15,256 nucleotides of DNA from CAZYBU01 sp964645775 (GCA_964645775.1 CAZYBU010000057.1:1-15256), one strand, 5' to 3'; positions 1-6,261 are shown, counted from the stretch's first letter. Program-made: numbers and translations. The notes: generated by a model from the sequence alone, not told the origin.

Positions 1-39
1 AGCGGATATATAGAGCAATTTTTAGAAAATTCAGGTTAA
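1..39 (+). CDS. possible C-terminal tail of an upstream gene (partial)
   Basis: Frame 1 is open from the first base and ends at a TAA at 37-39, giving the tail SGYIEQFLENSG. It may be the end of a plus-strand gene that starts outside the window. Twelve codons are too few to identify a family, so this is only a possibility. The next 160 bases hold no convincing gene. Confidence 0.22.
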   Translation, partial: SGYIEQFLENSG

Positions 40-67
40 GGAATTAATACTGATTATAAATTGTTTT

Positions 68-113
68 TGTGAGTTTATTCTCACAGGTAATCTTCGTCTG
101 TTCTGCGGAACAG
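68..113. other. two small hairpins downstream of the DUF4143 remnant
   Basis: Two perfect 6-bp stems are visible: TGTGAG (68-73) with CTCACA (80-85), and CTGTTC (98-103) with GAACAG (108-113) around a TGCG tetraloop. They lie between a possible plus-strand gene end at 39 and the minus-strand remnant ending at 205. They could terminate or stabilise transcripts, but neither is followed by a clear U-tract in the useful direction, so the terminator role is unproven. Confidence 0.3.
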
Positions 114-204
114 GGGCTTCCCCGGGAACCGGGTAGTTCTGACAACCCCGGGAATGAGTCCCGACTATCCCGATTTCATCGGAACAGACCTGCCCCCATA
201 AAAG

Positions 205-740
205 TCATATATCAAAAAGCAGGTTAAATCTGTTCCAGGGCAAAACGGTTGCTCCGGAACGTTCCTGGTATTCCGATCCGCCATATACCAGGTAACCTGC
301 CTGGTTTGAACCTGAAATCTTTTTCCAGTAATTGAGTCCGGTAAAGTAATCCCGCGAAACAGTTTTTCCTGATTTGATTTCCACCGGGACAATGTGCCGG
401 GCATATTCCATGAGAATGTCAATCTCATTGCCGTTTTTATCACGCCAGAAATATAGATTATGCTTCCGGCCGGCATTATAGCTGTTCTTGATAAGCTCTG
501 AAATGACAAGGTTCTCAAAGAGGGCTCCGCGGTTATAATGTGAAAGAACCTGCTCACTGGAATGGATGGATAAGAGTGAGCAGGCCAGGCCCGTATCGTA
601 GAAATACAGTTTGGGCATTTTAACAAGACGTTTATTGAAATTTTCATGATGAGGCTGATGCCTGTATACAATATAACTTGCCTCAAGTATGTTGAGCCAC
701 TGTCTCGCCGTGGGTTGACTGATGCCGCAGTCTGTGAACT
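205..740 (-). pseudogene. DUF4143-type AAA ATPase, C-terminal fragment cut by IS3
   Basis: The minus-strand frame reads through from about 738 to a stop at 205. The longest ATG-started part (618 down) is 137 aa, but the homology clearly extends upstream: a GISQPTARQWL segment, then LEASYIVYR, then KMPKLYFYDTGLAC. This is the C-terminal DUF4143 region of the common AAA+ ATPase/DUF4143 family, including the nuclease-like stretch FWRDKNGNEIDIL followed by VEIKSG and the closing VLPW. Family members run to about 400 aa with an N-terminal P-loop ATPase; that half is absent. The reading frame stops making sense exactly where the IS3 terminal repeat begins (741), and the missing half is not on the far side of the element. 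So an IS insertion plus a deletion or rearrangement is inferred. These proteins have no settled function. The fragment is very probably inactive. Confidence 0.8.
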
Positions 741-770
741 TTACCCTTTTTTTCGGACACAGGGTTAAGC
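741..770. repeat. IS3 terminal inverted repeat (orfB end)
   Basis: It matches the reverse complement of 1938-1967 over 30 positions apart from the 7-base variable block and one further mismatch. It begins TTACCC and ends AGGGTTAAGC. The DUF4143 remnant's reading frame ends immediately outside it. Confidence 0.75.
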
Positions 771-1610
771 GACAAATTTTTTTTCATATTCAGCCGGTGT
801 CATATAAGCCAGCCTGCTGTGAATACGTTTTTGATTATAAAAATACTCGATATAGCTAAATACTATATATCTTACTTCATCGATATCTTCAAAATCATAG
901 TCGTTCAGTTCTTCAACTTTAAGCAACCTGAAAAAACTTTCAGCACAGGCATTATCCCAGCAATTCCCCCGAGGACTCATACTCTGAGTAAACTCGTATT
1001 GATTTATATAATCCCTAAAATCCTTACTGCCATATTGAGAACCCTGGTCAGAGTGGATTATCAGATTTTTCCCGGGCTTTCTTTTAGCATATGCATTCTC
1101 AAGGGCCTCAAGCACAAGCTCCGTCTTCATTCTTTTTGAAACAGACCAGCCTACAATAGCTCTACTGCACAAATCAAGAAACACACAAAGGTATACCCAG
1201 CCTGACTTTGTCGGTATGTATGTTATATCTGTCGCCCAGGCCATATCAGGCTTTTCCCAGGTAAAACGGCGATCAAGTACGTTAGAAACCGCCTCAAAAG
1301 CCTTTATAACCGTTGCTTTAGGGCGAAATTTCTTCACTACCTTAGATTTTATGCCCGCAAGCCTCATAAGACGAGCGACTCGGTTGTGACCGCAGCTATA
1401 TCCACGTTTTGCCAGCTCAATCAGTATCTTAGGACTGCCATATCTGCATTTTGATTCAAAATATATCTCCTTAATTTGATCTGACAACTCTCTATTCTCT
1501 AAAGCTCGATTAGACTCCGTTCCGTTGAGCCAGTCATAATAACCGCTTCTGCTTACCCCAAGAACACGGCACATTCTCAAAACAGGAAATGTTTCATGAT
1601 TATTCTTCAT
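765..1610 (-). CDS. IS3-family transposase OrfB (DDE integrase)
   Basis: 281 aa from an ATG at 1610. This is the catalytic subunit that cuts and joins the IS ends. The N-terminal 60 residues carry the HTH_21-like part (RVLGVSRSGYYDWL, then RYGSPKI). The rve integrase core follows with the DDE triad at D128 (WATDITY), D188 (HSDQGSQY) and E224 (ACAESFFRLLK), plus the closing YNQKRIHSRLAYMTPAEYE block. The length is normal and no internal stop is seen, so the enzyme may be active. Its ATG overlaps the orfA stop in an ATGA. It can also be made as an OrfAB fusion through the CCCAAAG slip site at 1625-1631: the frame stays open upstream of the ATG and reads DRYEF into it, which is typical of IS3 fusions. 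Confidence 0.95.
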   Translation of the reverse strand: MKNNHETFPVLRMCRVLGVSRSGYYDWLNGTESNRALENRELSDQIKEIYFESKCRYGSPKILIELAKRGYSCGHNRVARLMRLAGIKSKVVKKFRPKATVIKAFEAVSNVLDRRFTWEKPDMAWATDITYIPTKSGWVYLCVFLDLCSRAIVGWSVSKRMKTELVLEALENAYAKRKPGKNLIIHSDQGSQYGSKDFRDYINQYEFTQSMSPRGNCWDNACAESFFRLLKVEELNDYDFEDIDEVRYIVFSYIEYFYNQKRIHSRLAYMTPAEYEKKFVA

Positions 1611-1909
1611 GAATTCATACCTGTCTTTGGGGGTTGTGAGAATATGACCACGGCCTTTTTTAATATATCCCTTTCCTGCCTTAGTATCTCAATTTCCCGC
1701 TTAAGGCTGGCAATTTCCTGATCACGGGGAGTTCCGTTACCGGGAAATGCCTTGTCTTTAGATTCAGTGAGCTCACGCCTCCAGTGGCTAATACAGCCTG
1801 CACCGATTCCCATTTCTTTTTCGAATTCCCTCTGGTTTCTGCCGCTTTCTTCACACAGCATTATGGCAATCAATTTAAAATCCTTATCGTACTTCATTCT
1901 CCTACCCAT
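1607..1909 (-). CDS. IS3-family transposase OrfA (HTH protein)
   Basis: 100 aa. OrfA binds the IS ends and regulates transposition. Residues 6-46 form the HTH_Tnp_1 helix-turn-helix (YDKDFKLIAIMLCEE, then GIGAGCISHWRREL). Residues 64-90 form a leucine-zipper-like coiled coil (EIASLKREIEILRQERDILKK) used for dimerisation with the OrfAB fusion. It may start at M1 or M5. The last ten codons after the slip site (ending KTGMNS) are the zero-frame tail and are replaced by OrfB sequence upon a -1 shift. Confidence 0.92.
   Translation of the reverse strand: MGRRMKYDKDFKLIAIMLCEESGRNQREFEKEMGIGAGCISHWRRELTESKDKAFPGNGTPRDQEIASLKREIEILRQERDILKKAVVIFSQPPKTGMNS
1625..1631 (-). promoter_or_regulatory. -1 programmed frameshift heptamer CCCAAAG
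   Basis: On the coding strand the OrfA codons are C CCA AAG. Slipping back one base gives CCC AAA, which enters the OrfB frame (ACC CCC AAA GAC AGG TAT GAA). This fits the X XXY YYZ rule and is placed 20 bases before the orfA stop, as expected for IS3 elements. The frame relationship is read directly from the sequence; use in vivo is inferred. Confidence 0.65.
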
Positions 1910-1937
1910 GCTTAAGCCTCCATATTTTATATTCTCG

Positions 1938-1967
1938 GCTTAACCCTCTGTCCGTATTATCGGGTAA
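1938..1967. repeat. IS3 terminal inverted repeat (orfA end)
   Basis: Partner of 741-770. On the minus strand it runs TTACCC, GATAATA, CGGACA, G, AGGGTTAAGC, just upstream of the orfA start. Confidence 0.75.
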
Positions 1968-1970
1968 GAT

Positions 1971-1989
1971 TCACCATCACCATCCGGAC
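1971..1989. repeat. direct repeat copy 1 (ACCATCACCATCCGGAC)
   Basis: A 17-bp exact repeat (18 of 19 bases with its left neighbours) shared with 2852-2870. The two copies bracket the HEPN-MNT pair. Copy 1 abuts the IS3 right end and runs into the inverted repeat at 1986-2027. Confidence 0.7.
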
Positions 1990-2027
1990 ATCGAGTAGAC
2001 GCGAAGCGGCGTATCGAGATGTCCGTA
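1986..2027. repeat. imperfect inverted repeat (REP- or attC-like)
   Basis: CGGACATCGAGTAGACGC on the left and GGCGTATCGAGATGTCCG on the right form an imperfect stem around GAAGC. The outer CGGACATC arms match exactly. It is followed by ATAACAGGCGTTAG, which looks like the core of an integron attC site, but no matching second core is present. It is either a REP-type element or a broken recombination site downstream of the MNT gene, and I cannot decide which. Confidence 0.4.
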
Positions 2028-2101
2028 TAACAGGCGTTAGCACACTCATTCAATGGCCTATAATAAAACATCGTATAAAAAATCACATCAGAACTATTGA
2101 T

Positions 2102-2410
2102 TTATTTGTGCCGCACCACCTCAATTCCCTCTTCCTCAACAATGGCCGTAAGCGGTACTGGTTCGTGCGTAAGCAATAAATGGGGTTCTATACGAGAATC
2201 TACAGAACGTCCAATACAGTAAAGCTTCTGTAACGTGCTAAGATAATTATCCGGTTCATTATCAGTAAATATTGCAATGTCAATATCGCTATACTCATGG
2301 TTTGTGCCCTTTGCTGAAGAACCAAAGAGCATAACCCGTTGCACATCAATATGTTTTTCGATTGCATCATAATACCGCAACACTGTAGCCATTATATCTT
2401 TCGAAGCCAT
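2102..2410 (-). CDS. MNT-domain nucleotidyltransferase (antitoxin of HEPN-MNT pair)
   Basis: 102 aa with the start chosen at 2410 (MASKDIMATV), because AGGGGAG lies 8 bases upstream. A longer frame from 2449 has no such site and would run far into the HEPN gene. It is a minimal nucleotidyltransferase: LFGSSAKG at 28-35 supplies the GS signature, and SDIDIAIF at 41-48 supplies the paired metal-binding aspartates D42 and D44. In studied MNT-HEPN systems the MNT protein neutralises the HEPN RNase by transferring nucleotides to it or by binding it. The coding start overlaps the end of the HEPN gene by 19 bases, so the two are translated together. Confidence 0.85.
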   Translation of the reverse strand: MASKDIMATVLRYYDAIEKHIDVQRVMLFGSSAKGTNHEYSDIDIAIFTDNEPDNYLSTLQKLYCIGRSVDSRIEPHLLLTHEPVPLTAIVEEEGIEVVRHK

Positions 2411-2778
2411 GATATCAACTCCCCTGTACGGGCAACAAGCTCCCGGCAATATCTTTCTGTGAGCGTTTTGAACAGTTTATCTTTATACGACGGATATCGA
2501 GCTTCTATTTGTAGCGGCTCAAGTTCATCTATCAAACCAAAATCTTTTTCTGTAAATTCATTTTGAAGATTACATTTCTCAATCAAAAGCATAAGTTTAT
2601 GCGTGTATGGCGGAGTACTATTGTTCCTTTTCACAAAAACACCTTTCAATGTTTTTTCGACACTCTGATGGCACATATAGCCAACATAGAGATATTTCCT
2701 ACCTTCATGCATAACTCTTGCAGAATCAAGGTCATACTCCGCCAATTCAAACCAGTATGATGAATCATATACGCTCAT
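2392..2778 (-). CDS. HEPN-domain protein (toxin of HEPN-MNT pair)
   Basis: 128 aa, all-helical, of the PF05168-like HEPN type rather than the DUF86/HepT type. Visible signatures are AEYDLDSARVM (13-23), GYMCHQSVEKTLKGVF (33-48), YTHKLMLLIEKC (58-69) and ARYPSYKD (93-100). HEPN proteins paired with MNT partners are usually RNases, but the classic R-x4-6-H catalytic motif is not evident. The activity may therefore be weak, different or lost, as in the HI0074-type structural relatives. It is transcribed first, ahead of the MNT gene. The promoter at 2790-2817 is so close that the ATG begins only a few bases after the predicted start of transcription. Confidence 0.85.
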   Translation of the reverse strand: MSVYDSSYWFELAEYDLDSARVMHEGRKYLYVGYMCHQSVEKTLKGVFVKRNNSTPPYTHKLMLLIEKCNLQNEFTEKDFGLIDELEPLQIEARYPSYKDKLFKTLTERYCRELVARTGELISWLRKI

Positions 2779-2789
2779 AAACTTATGAT

Positions 2790-2817
2790 AGTATATTATG
2801 AAAATGAATCAAGTCAA
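2790..2817 (-). promoter_or_regulatory. promoter of the HEPN-MNT operon
   Basis: On the minus strand, TTGACT (2817-2812), a 16-base spacer and TATACT (2795-2790) form a strong sigma-70-type promoter. The HEPN ATG is at 2778, about 12 bases past the -10 box, with no Shine-Dalgarno. The message is predicted to be leaderless or nearly so. Confidence 0.65.
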
Positions 2818-2851
2818 TAATTCCTCACTCCGCTCGGAACACTCGATGACC

Positions 2852-2870
2852 TTACCATCACCATCCGGAC
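2852..2870. repeat. direct repeat copy 2 (ACCATCACCATCCGGAC)
   Basis: Second copy of the repeat at 1971-1989, in the same orientation and 881 bp away. It ends where the rearranged 3' part of the IS256-family transposase frame stops. Confidence 0.7.
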
Positions 2871-3646
2871 TATGACTGAGAAATACGGAACAGGGCAGGT
2901 GTAACCTGAAGAGACCAGTCTCCCTTTTTGTAATGAGTTTCCAAAACCATGTTATCCAGCAACTGCATGTCAGAAGAGGCGCGGACACCTTTAAGTCCTC
3001 GCTTTTTTAGATACGCCAGAAAGGAACTCCAGCCCGATTTATCCTCTTTTGCACCCTCAGATACGCCCAGAACGTCTCTATGACCCTCTGAATCGACTCC
3101 TATAGCCACTAAGATTGAAATATTTCGAATTTCGCCACCCCAGGACTTCTTTAAAACGGTCCCATCAAGATATACGTAAGGATATTCCTTTTCTATTGGT
3201 GCGTTTCGCCATGATTCAATGTGCTCATAGACCTTTTTATTCAGATTGCTAATCGTGCCAGGAGAAACCTTGGTACCCCACAAAGCCTCGGTGATATCCT
3301 CAACTCTTCTGACGGATACACCGGCATGGTACATTTCAACAAGAGCTTCTTCTACAGAAATTTCCCTACGCTTGTATCGCTCAATGATGGCAGATTCAAA
3401 AGTCAGTTTTCTGAGTTTGGGTATCTTCAAATCCACTTCTCCGAACTTTGTCTGTAGCTTTCTGTTATAATGGCCGGCCCGAGTGTCCAACCTTTCTGAA
3501 GATCTCTCGTACCGTTGTGCATTACAGAGAGCATCGGCTTCTGCATCGAGCATGGCATTCAGGGTCTCTTCAACAGTATTTTTTGCAAACTGTCCCAAAT
3601 AATCCTTGATCTTTTCCTCATTGATTTCGACAATTTTACCAGACAT
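2870..3646 (-). pseudogene. IS256-family (mutator-type) transposase, 3'-truncated
   Basis: 258 aa remain where the family has about 400. The start is a clear ATG with AAGGAGGAC upstream. The N-terminal segment (EETLNAMLDAEADALCNAQRY), then GHYNRKLQTKFGEVDLKIP and ISVEEALVEMYHAGVSVR, are typical. The catalytic core begins with D161 in YVYLDGTVLKKSWGG and continues through ILVAIGVDSEGHRDVLGVSEG to the second aspartate D226. After D226 the protein changes to a stretch with no family resemblance (MQLLDNMVL onward, 32 residues) and stops at 2870. The third catalytic residue (Glu) and the C-terminus are missing. The copy should therefore be dead. The junction at about 2968 is a recombination scar. 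Confidence 0.85.
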
Positions 3647-3710
3647 AAAGTCCTCCTTCAGATTTAATTGGTGTGGATACTTATTAAGTCGTCTGATTGA
3701 GGACTTTTTT
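2871..3710 (-). mobile_element. remnant of an IS256-family element
   Basis: Only the 5' end survives. The transposase leader (CTTAATAAGTATCCACACC on the coding strand, upstream of the ribosome site) resembles the region next to the inverted repeat in IS256 relatives. I cannot fix the outer end exactly, and the opposite end has been replaced, so no inverted-repeat pair can be shown. Confidence 0.6.
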
Positions 3711-3829
3711 TATTTGTACTCAGTACAAAGTGCGAAAGACATTATACACTACCGTAAAGGAAGCCGGGTCATCGGGGCCATATGCAGTGACAAGCTGGTG
3801 CCAGGAACGTCCAAACGCATTGCGAAGTG

Positions 3830-3945
3830 AATTGCTGTTATCATACCGTTCATGGAGAAAATTGGACGGAGGCAAAGAATACCAGGTACGTTCTGATGCT
3901 GCCGTTCTTCCCTGGGACAAACTTGACCAGCTGACTGGACATTAA
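3830..3945 (+). pseudogene. DUF4143-type ATPase, C-terminal scrap
   Basis: In plus-strand frame 1 the last 30 or so codons before the TAA at 3943 read WRKLDGGKEYQVRSDAAVLPW, then DKLDQLTGH. This lines up with the tail of the 205-740 remnant (YWKKISGSNQ..., then GGSEYQERSGATVLPW). It is the extreme C-terminus of a related but not identical DUF4143 gene, in the opposite orientation. Upstream (3716-3829) the frame no longer resembles the family, so the body of the gene was lost, probably with the IS256 rearrangement. No product is expected. Confidence 0.6.
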
Positions 3946-4057
3946 CGCACTACTGGCATACTTCTACGACACGCACAGAGGGAACGCTTGTATCTCGTTC
4001 CTTGGCCCCGCCGCAGGCTTCTCCCTGATCCACCTGTGAAGTATTTTTTGGATTTTC

Positions 4058-4086
4058 TTGACAATGGAGTTAGATCTTAATAGTAT
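4058..4086 (+). promoter_or_regulatory. vapBC promoter
   Basis: TTGACA (4058-4063), a 17-base spacer and TAGTAT (4081-4086) sit 35 bases ahead of the vapB start. The perfect -35 box and optimal spacing make this a convincing sigma-70-type promoter. Confidence 0.7.
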
Positions 4087-4111
4087 GTATTTTAAATCAT
4101 GTATACATACT
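4082..4111. promoter_or_regulatory. vapBC operator (inverted repeat)
   Basis: AGTATGTAT (4082-4090) and ATACATACT (4103-4111) are perfect inverted 9-mers. A 10-bp palindrome ATGTATACAT (4099-4108) lies inside the right arm. The left arm covers the -10 box and the right arm reaches the ribosome site at 4111-4116. This is where an AbrB-fold VapB/VapC complex would bind to repress its own operon. The repeat is seen; the role is inferred from the family. Confidence 0.65.
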
Positions 4112-4120
4112 GGAGGTATC

Positions 4121-4333
4121 ATGAAATTGCTGGAAAGGGGCCAGGTCACCATACCAAAGGAATACAGGGACAGGTATGGTTTACGGCCAAATACTGAAGT
4201 GGAGTTTATACCCCGGGAGGATGGGTTACTCCTGGTAAAAAAGCAGAACATCTCCCCTTTCGACGGGGTGTACGGTATACTAAGCAGGCATGAATCTACT
4301 GATGAATTGATTAAAGAGATGCGCGGTAACTGA
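4121..4333 (+). CDS. vapB: VapB-type antitoxin (AbrB/MazE fold)
   Basis: 70 aa. The start at 4121 (MKLLERGQVTIP) is chosen because TGGAGG lies just upstream and the AbrB fold begins there; the longer frame from 4058 starts inside the promoter. Residues 1-43 form a SpoVT/AbrB swapped-hairpin domain: RGQVTIPKEYRDRYGLRPNTEVEF, then DGLLLVKK. The acidic and basic tail (residues 46-70) would wrap around the toxin's active site. It binds DNA and neutralises the PIN nuclease encoded next. Its stop and the toxin's start overlap as TGATG, which keeps the two products in proportion. Confidence 0.88.
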   Translation: MKLLERGQVTIPKEYRDRYGLRPNTEVEFIPREDGLLLVKKQNISPFDGVYGILSRHESTDELIKEMRGN

Positions 4334-4731
4334 TGATCACTGCCGTTGATACATCTGTATTACTGGACATATTTCTTCCTGACCCGCTTTTTGGAAAAGA
4401 ATCTCTTGCCAGGCTGAAAGGTGCCGACAGCCGGGGTGCCCTGGTTATTTGCGGTATTACCTATGCTGAACTATCACCCCATTTCACTAAAGAGAACGTT
4501 CTTCAGCAGGTATTGCTGGAGCTTGGCATGACCGTTGTCCATGAGACCAAAGAGTCACTTTACAATGCGGGACAAATGTGGAGTCTCTACCGCACAAGAG
4601 AAAAAAAGAGGGATAGAATACTACCTGATTTTATAATTGGTTCTTTCAGTCTCCACCAGGCAGATGCGCTGTTAACCCGGGATCGTGGGTACTACAGGGA
4701 TTATTTTTCTGGCCTTAAGCTCATGGAGTGA
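4333..4731 (+). CDS. vapC: VapC-type PIN-domain ribonuclease toxin
   Basis: 132 aa, normal for VapC. The PIN active site is complete: D6 (AVDTSVLLDIF), E46 (ITYAELSPHF), D99 (LPDFIIGSF) and D117 (ADALLTRDRGYY). VapC toxins are Mg-dependent endoribonucleases that cut tRNA or rRNA and stop translation until VapB is replenished. The ATG lies inside the vapB stop (TGATG). It converges with hipT; the 70-base gap between them holds an inverted repeat but no gene. Confidence 0.9.
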   Translation: MITAVDTSVLLDIFLPDPLFGKESLARLKGADSRGALVICGITYAELSPHFTKENVLQQVLLELGMTVVHETKESLYNAGQMWSLYRTREKKRDRILPDFIIGSFSLHQADALLTRDRGYYRDYFSGLKLME

Positions 4732-4787
4732 ACAGTGCGCCACAGCAAAGGTTTGCCAGAGAACGGTTTGAATGATGCAGGTGCTTG

Positions 4788-4812
4788 AAGCTGTTTACCA
4801 TCATCACAGCTT
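4788..4812. terminator. inverted repeat between the convergent vapC and hipT ends
   Basis: AAGCTGT (4788-4794) and ACAGCTT (4806-4812) form a 7-bp stem over the hipT stop codon. It is placed as a shared terminator for the convergent toxins would be, but lacks a U-tract, so its strength is doubtful. Confidence 0.35.
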
Positions 4813-5733
4813 AAGTGCAGATGAAGCAGAATCTACATTTTCCAGGTATTTCTGCTTCATGTTTTCTGAAAGGAAACTGTCCCTGATACTACCGATCATA
4901 CGCGGTAACAGGGACGAAAACTTTTCATAGGTCTTTTCCCGTGCCCTGGGGGGAATACCCATGGTTTTACCTGCTGCGTCAAAATCAGACAGGGTTATCC
5001 TGTTCTTTTTGCCATTGATTGTAAGCGCACTTTCCTCGTTATCATCGGTGATAATTCTTGTATTCAGCAGGTCGTAGGCAGGTGAAAGCCCCATGCTGTT
5101 GCCCTGGTATACCAGGGAATAATTCTTCAAATGCATATCACTGTTTCCGGTTAAAAACGCAAAAAGAACCAGTTCAAAAAAAGTACCCACGTCAAACATC
5201 TTGTTCTCTGAATACCTGAAAACCAGCTTACCCACAGATTGCACTGAACCATGATACTTATGCTCTGTCAGCCTTCCGCTTACCTGGGCCATGTCTTCCA
5301 TGTGTATTTTTGATTCTCCCTGGCGGTCGATCCTTTTCGTGATATAAGCCAAATCTCCAGACAGCATGGGGATCAGCATATACGGCACAACGGGTATTCC
5401 GAGTAATTCCGCACACTTCATGGTACACTGTTCGTTTTCCGGAAGTTCCGGCCATCGGGGAGACTGGGGCTTAAGAATGTAGTTTCCCTTGTAGCCAATT
5501 ATGGTCAATTTGCCAATCCCCTGGCTCTTCTCAACACCAAGAGAGATCTTAGGTTGTACACCTGTTACTGAGAACCTGCTTAGGATTACCTGTTCTGCCA
5601 ATAGGGAGATATCTTCCAGGCGGTACGGCACAACAGGCTCACATTGAGCCATGAATGATTTTTTATAGCATCCTTCATGGTAATGGGTTTCCCCGGTCAA
5701 CAGGGACTCATAACAAACAAGGCATTTATTCAT
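4804..5733 (-). CDS. hipT: HipT-type serine/threonine kinase toxin (short HipA)
   Basis: 309 aa from an ATG at 5733; AAGGT is well spaced for this ATG rather than the one at 5739. It lacks the HipA N-terminal subdomain, which is encoded separately as hipS. The N-terminus has a CLVC...HYHEGC cysteine/histidine cluster (residues 4-22) like other short HipA proteins. The ATP-gate loop is FSVTGVQPK, giving S55 and T57 in the S-x-S/T autophosphorylation position. Catalytic features are the NSDMHLKN loop (D199) and the metal-binding aspartate D221 in SPAYDLLN. HipT of enteropathogenic E. coli phosphorylates tryptophanyl-tRNA synthetase; the target here is unknown. The stop of hipS overlaps the start, so the kinase is made with its inhibitor. 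Confidence 0.88.
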   Translation of the reverse strand: MNKCLVCYESLLTGETHYHEGCYKKSFMAQCEPVVPYRLEDISLLAEQVILSRFSVTGVQPKISLGVEKSQGIGKLTIIGYKGNYILKPQSPRWPELPENEQCTMKCAELLGIPVVPYMLIPMLSGDLAYITKRIDRQGESKIHMEDMAQVSGRLTEHKYHGSVQSVGKLVFRYSENKMFDVGTFFELVLFAFLTGNSDMHLKNYSLVYQGNSMGLSPAYDLLNTRIITDDNEESALTINGKKNRITLSDFDAAGKTMGIPPRAREKTYEKFSSLLPRMIGSIRDSFLSENMKQKYLENVDSASSALKL

Positions 5734-6046
5734 TTTCATACCTTGTTACTGATACTGCTCCAATTACATCGTTGCATGTGGATAAAAGTAATTCCATCCT
5801 ATCCCGGGTATCAGTTTTCCAGGTTTTCACGGCAATATCCAAGAGCCATCCTTCGGGAATCAATCCGTCAAAAAATGGAAACATAACTGTAGAATGAAAG
5901 GGTTCTTCCTGCTTAGGCAGGGTAACACTAATGGCTGGATAACTACCCTGGAGATATGACAGGTCGTACTGGAACAGGTAACCATCATCATTCTCTTCAA
6001 TAATTCCAGCAGGGACGTGCTGGTAAAACACCCTGCCCCTTTTCAC
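5726..6046 (-). CDS. hipS: HipS-type antitoxin (HipA N-subdomain as a separate protein)
   Basis: 106 aa with a GTG start (6044-6046) inside the hipB stop (GTGA overlap) and GAGG 7 bases upstream. It equals the N-terminal subdomain of full-length HipA: an early beta-sheet half (GYLFQYDLSYL), then the hallmark FFDGLIPEGW (58-67) and MELLLSTCNDVIGAVSV (84-100). In the E. coli HipBST system this protein, not HipB, is the neutralising antitoxin, and as I recall a tryptophan inserts near the kinase active site. W67 sits in the corresponding place. It overlaps hipT by 8 bases. Confidence 0.87.
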   Translation of the reverse strand: MKRGRVFYQHVPAGIIEENDDGYLFQYDLSYLQGSYPAISVTLPKQEEPFHSTVMFPFFDGLIPEGWLLDIAVKTWKTDTRDRMELLLSTCNDVIGAVSVTRYENE

Positions 6047-6261
6047 TGGTCATCCTCGTCCTTTACAATTACCTTCACAGGACCCAGCTTATGACCGAAC
6101 ATGAGAAGCAGCTGGTTTACCCTGTCCATGCGGAGGGTTTCTTTACCCTGTTCACACTCCCTGACAAAGCGGAGCCCCAGGCCGGCTTTATCAGCTAATT
6201 CCTTCTGGGTGATCCCCAGTTCCTTACGTTTAGCCTTGATAAAATATTCAATACCATTCAT
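6043..6261 (-). CDS. hipB: HipB-type XRE transcription regulator
   Basis: 72 aa, first gene of the hipBST operon. A helix-turn-helix spans about residues 17-39 (ITQKELADKAGLGLRFVREC), followed by LRMDRVNQLLLMFGHKLGPV. It should bind the three TATACCC...GGTATA operators upstream and repress the operon, with HipS/HipT modulating affinity. The ATG at 6261 has no Shine-Dalgarno and lies about 7 bases after the predicted -10 box, so a leaderless message is likely. The acidic tail (VKDEDDQ) is short and there is no sign of truncation. Confidence 0.88.
   Translation of the reverse strand: MNGIEYFIKAKRKELGITQKELADKAGLGLRFVRECEQGKETLRMDRVNQLLLMFGHKLGPVKVIVKDEDDQ

Larger units (their letters stand above)
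741..1967 (-). mobile_element. IS3-family insertion sequence
   Basis: The element is about 1.23 kb and carries overlapping orfA and orfB in the usual IS3 arrangement, reading on the minus strand. The ends are imperfect 30-bp inverted repeats (741-770 and 1938-1967). Both have the pattern TTACCC, a 7-base variable block, CGGACA, one base, then AGGGTTAAGC. Size, gene order, HTH/coiled-coil OrfA and DDE OrfB all agree with IS3. The bases flanking my end calls (ACT on the left, GAT on the right) are not a direct repeat. Either the ends are off by a few bases, or one flank has been lost, as the missing half of the interrupted gene also suggests. Confidence 0.85.

Noticed and set aside
165..686. 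173-residue minus-strand frame overlapping the DUF4143 remnant
   Set aside because: It is a shadow; the homologous protein is in the other frame (205-740).
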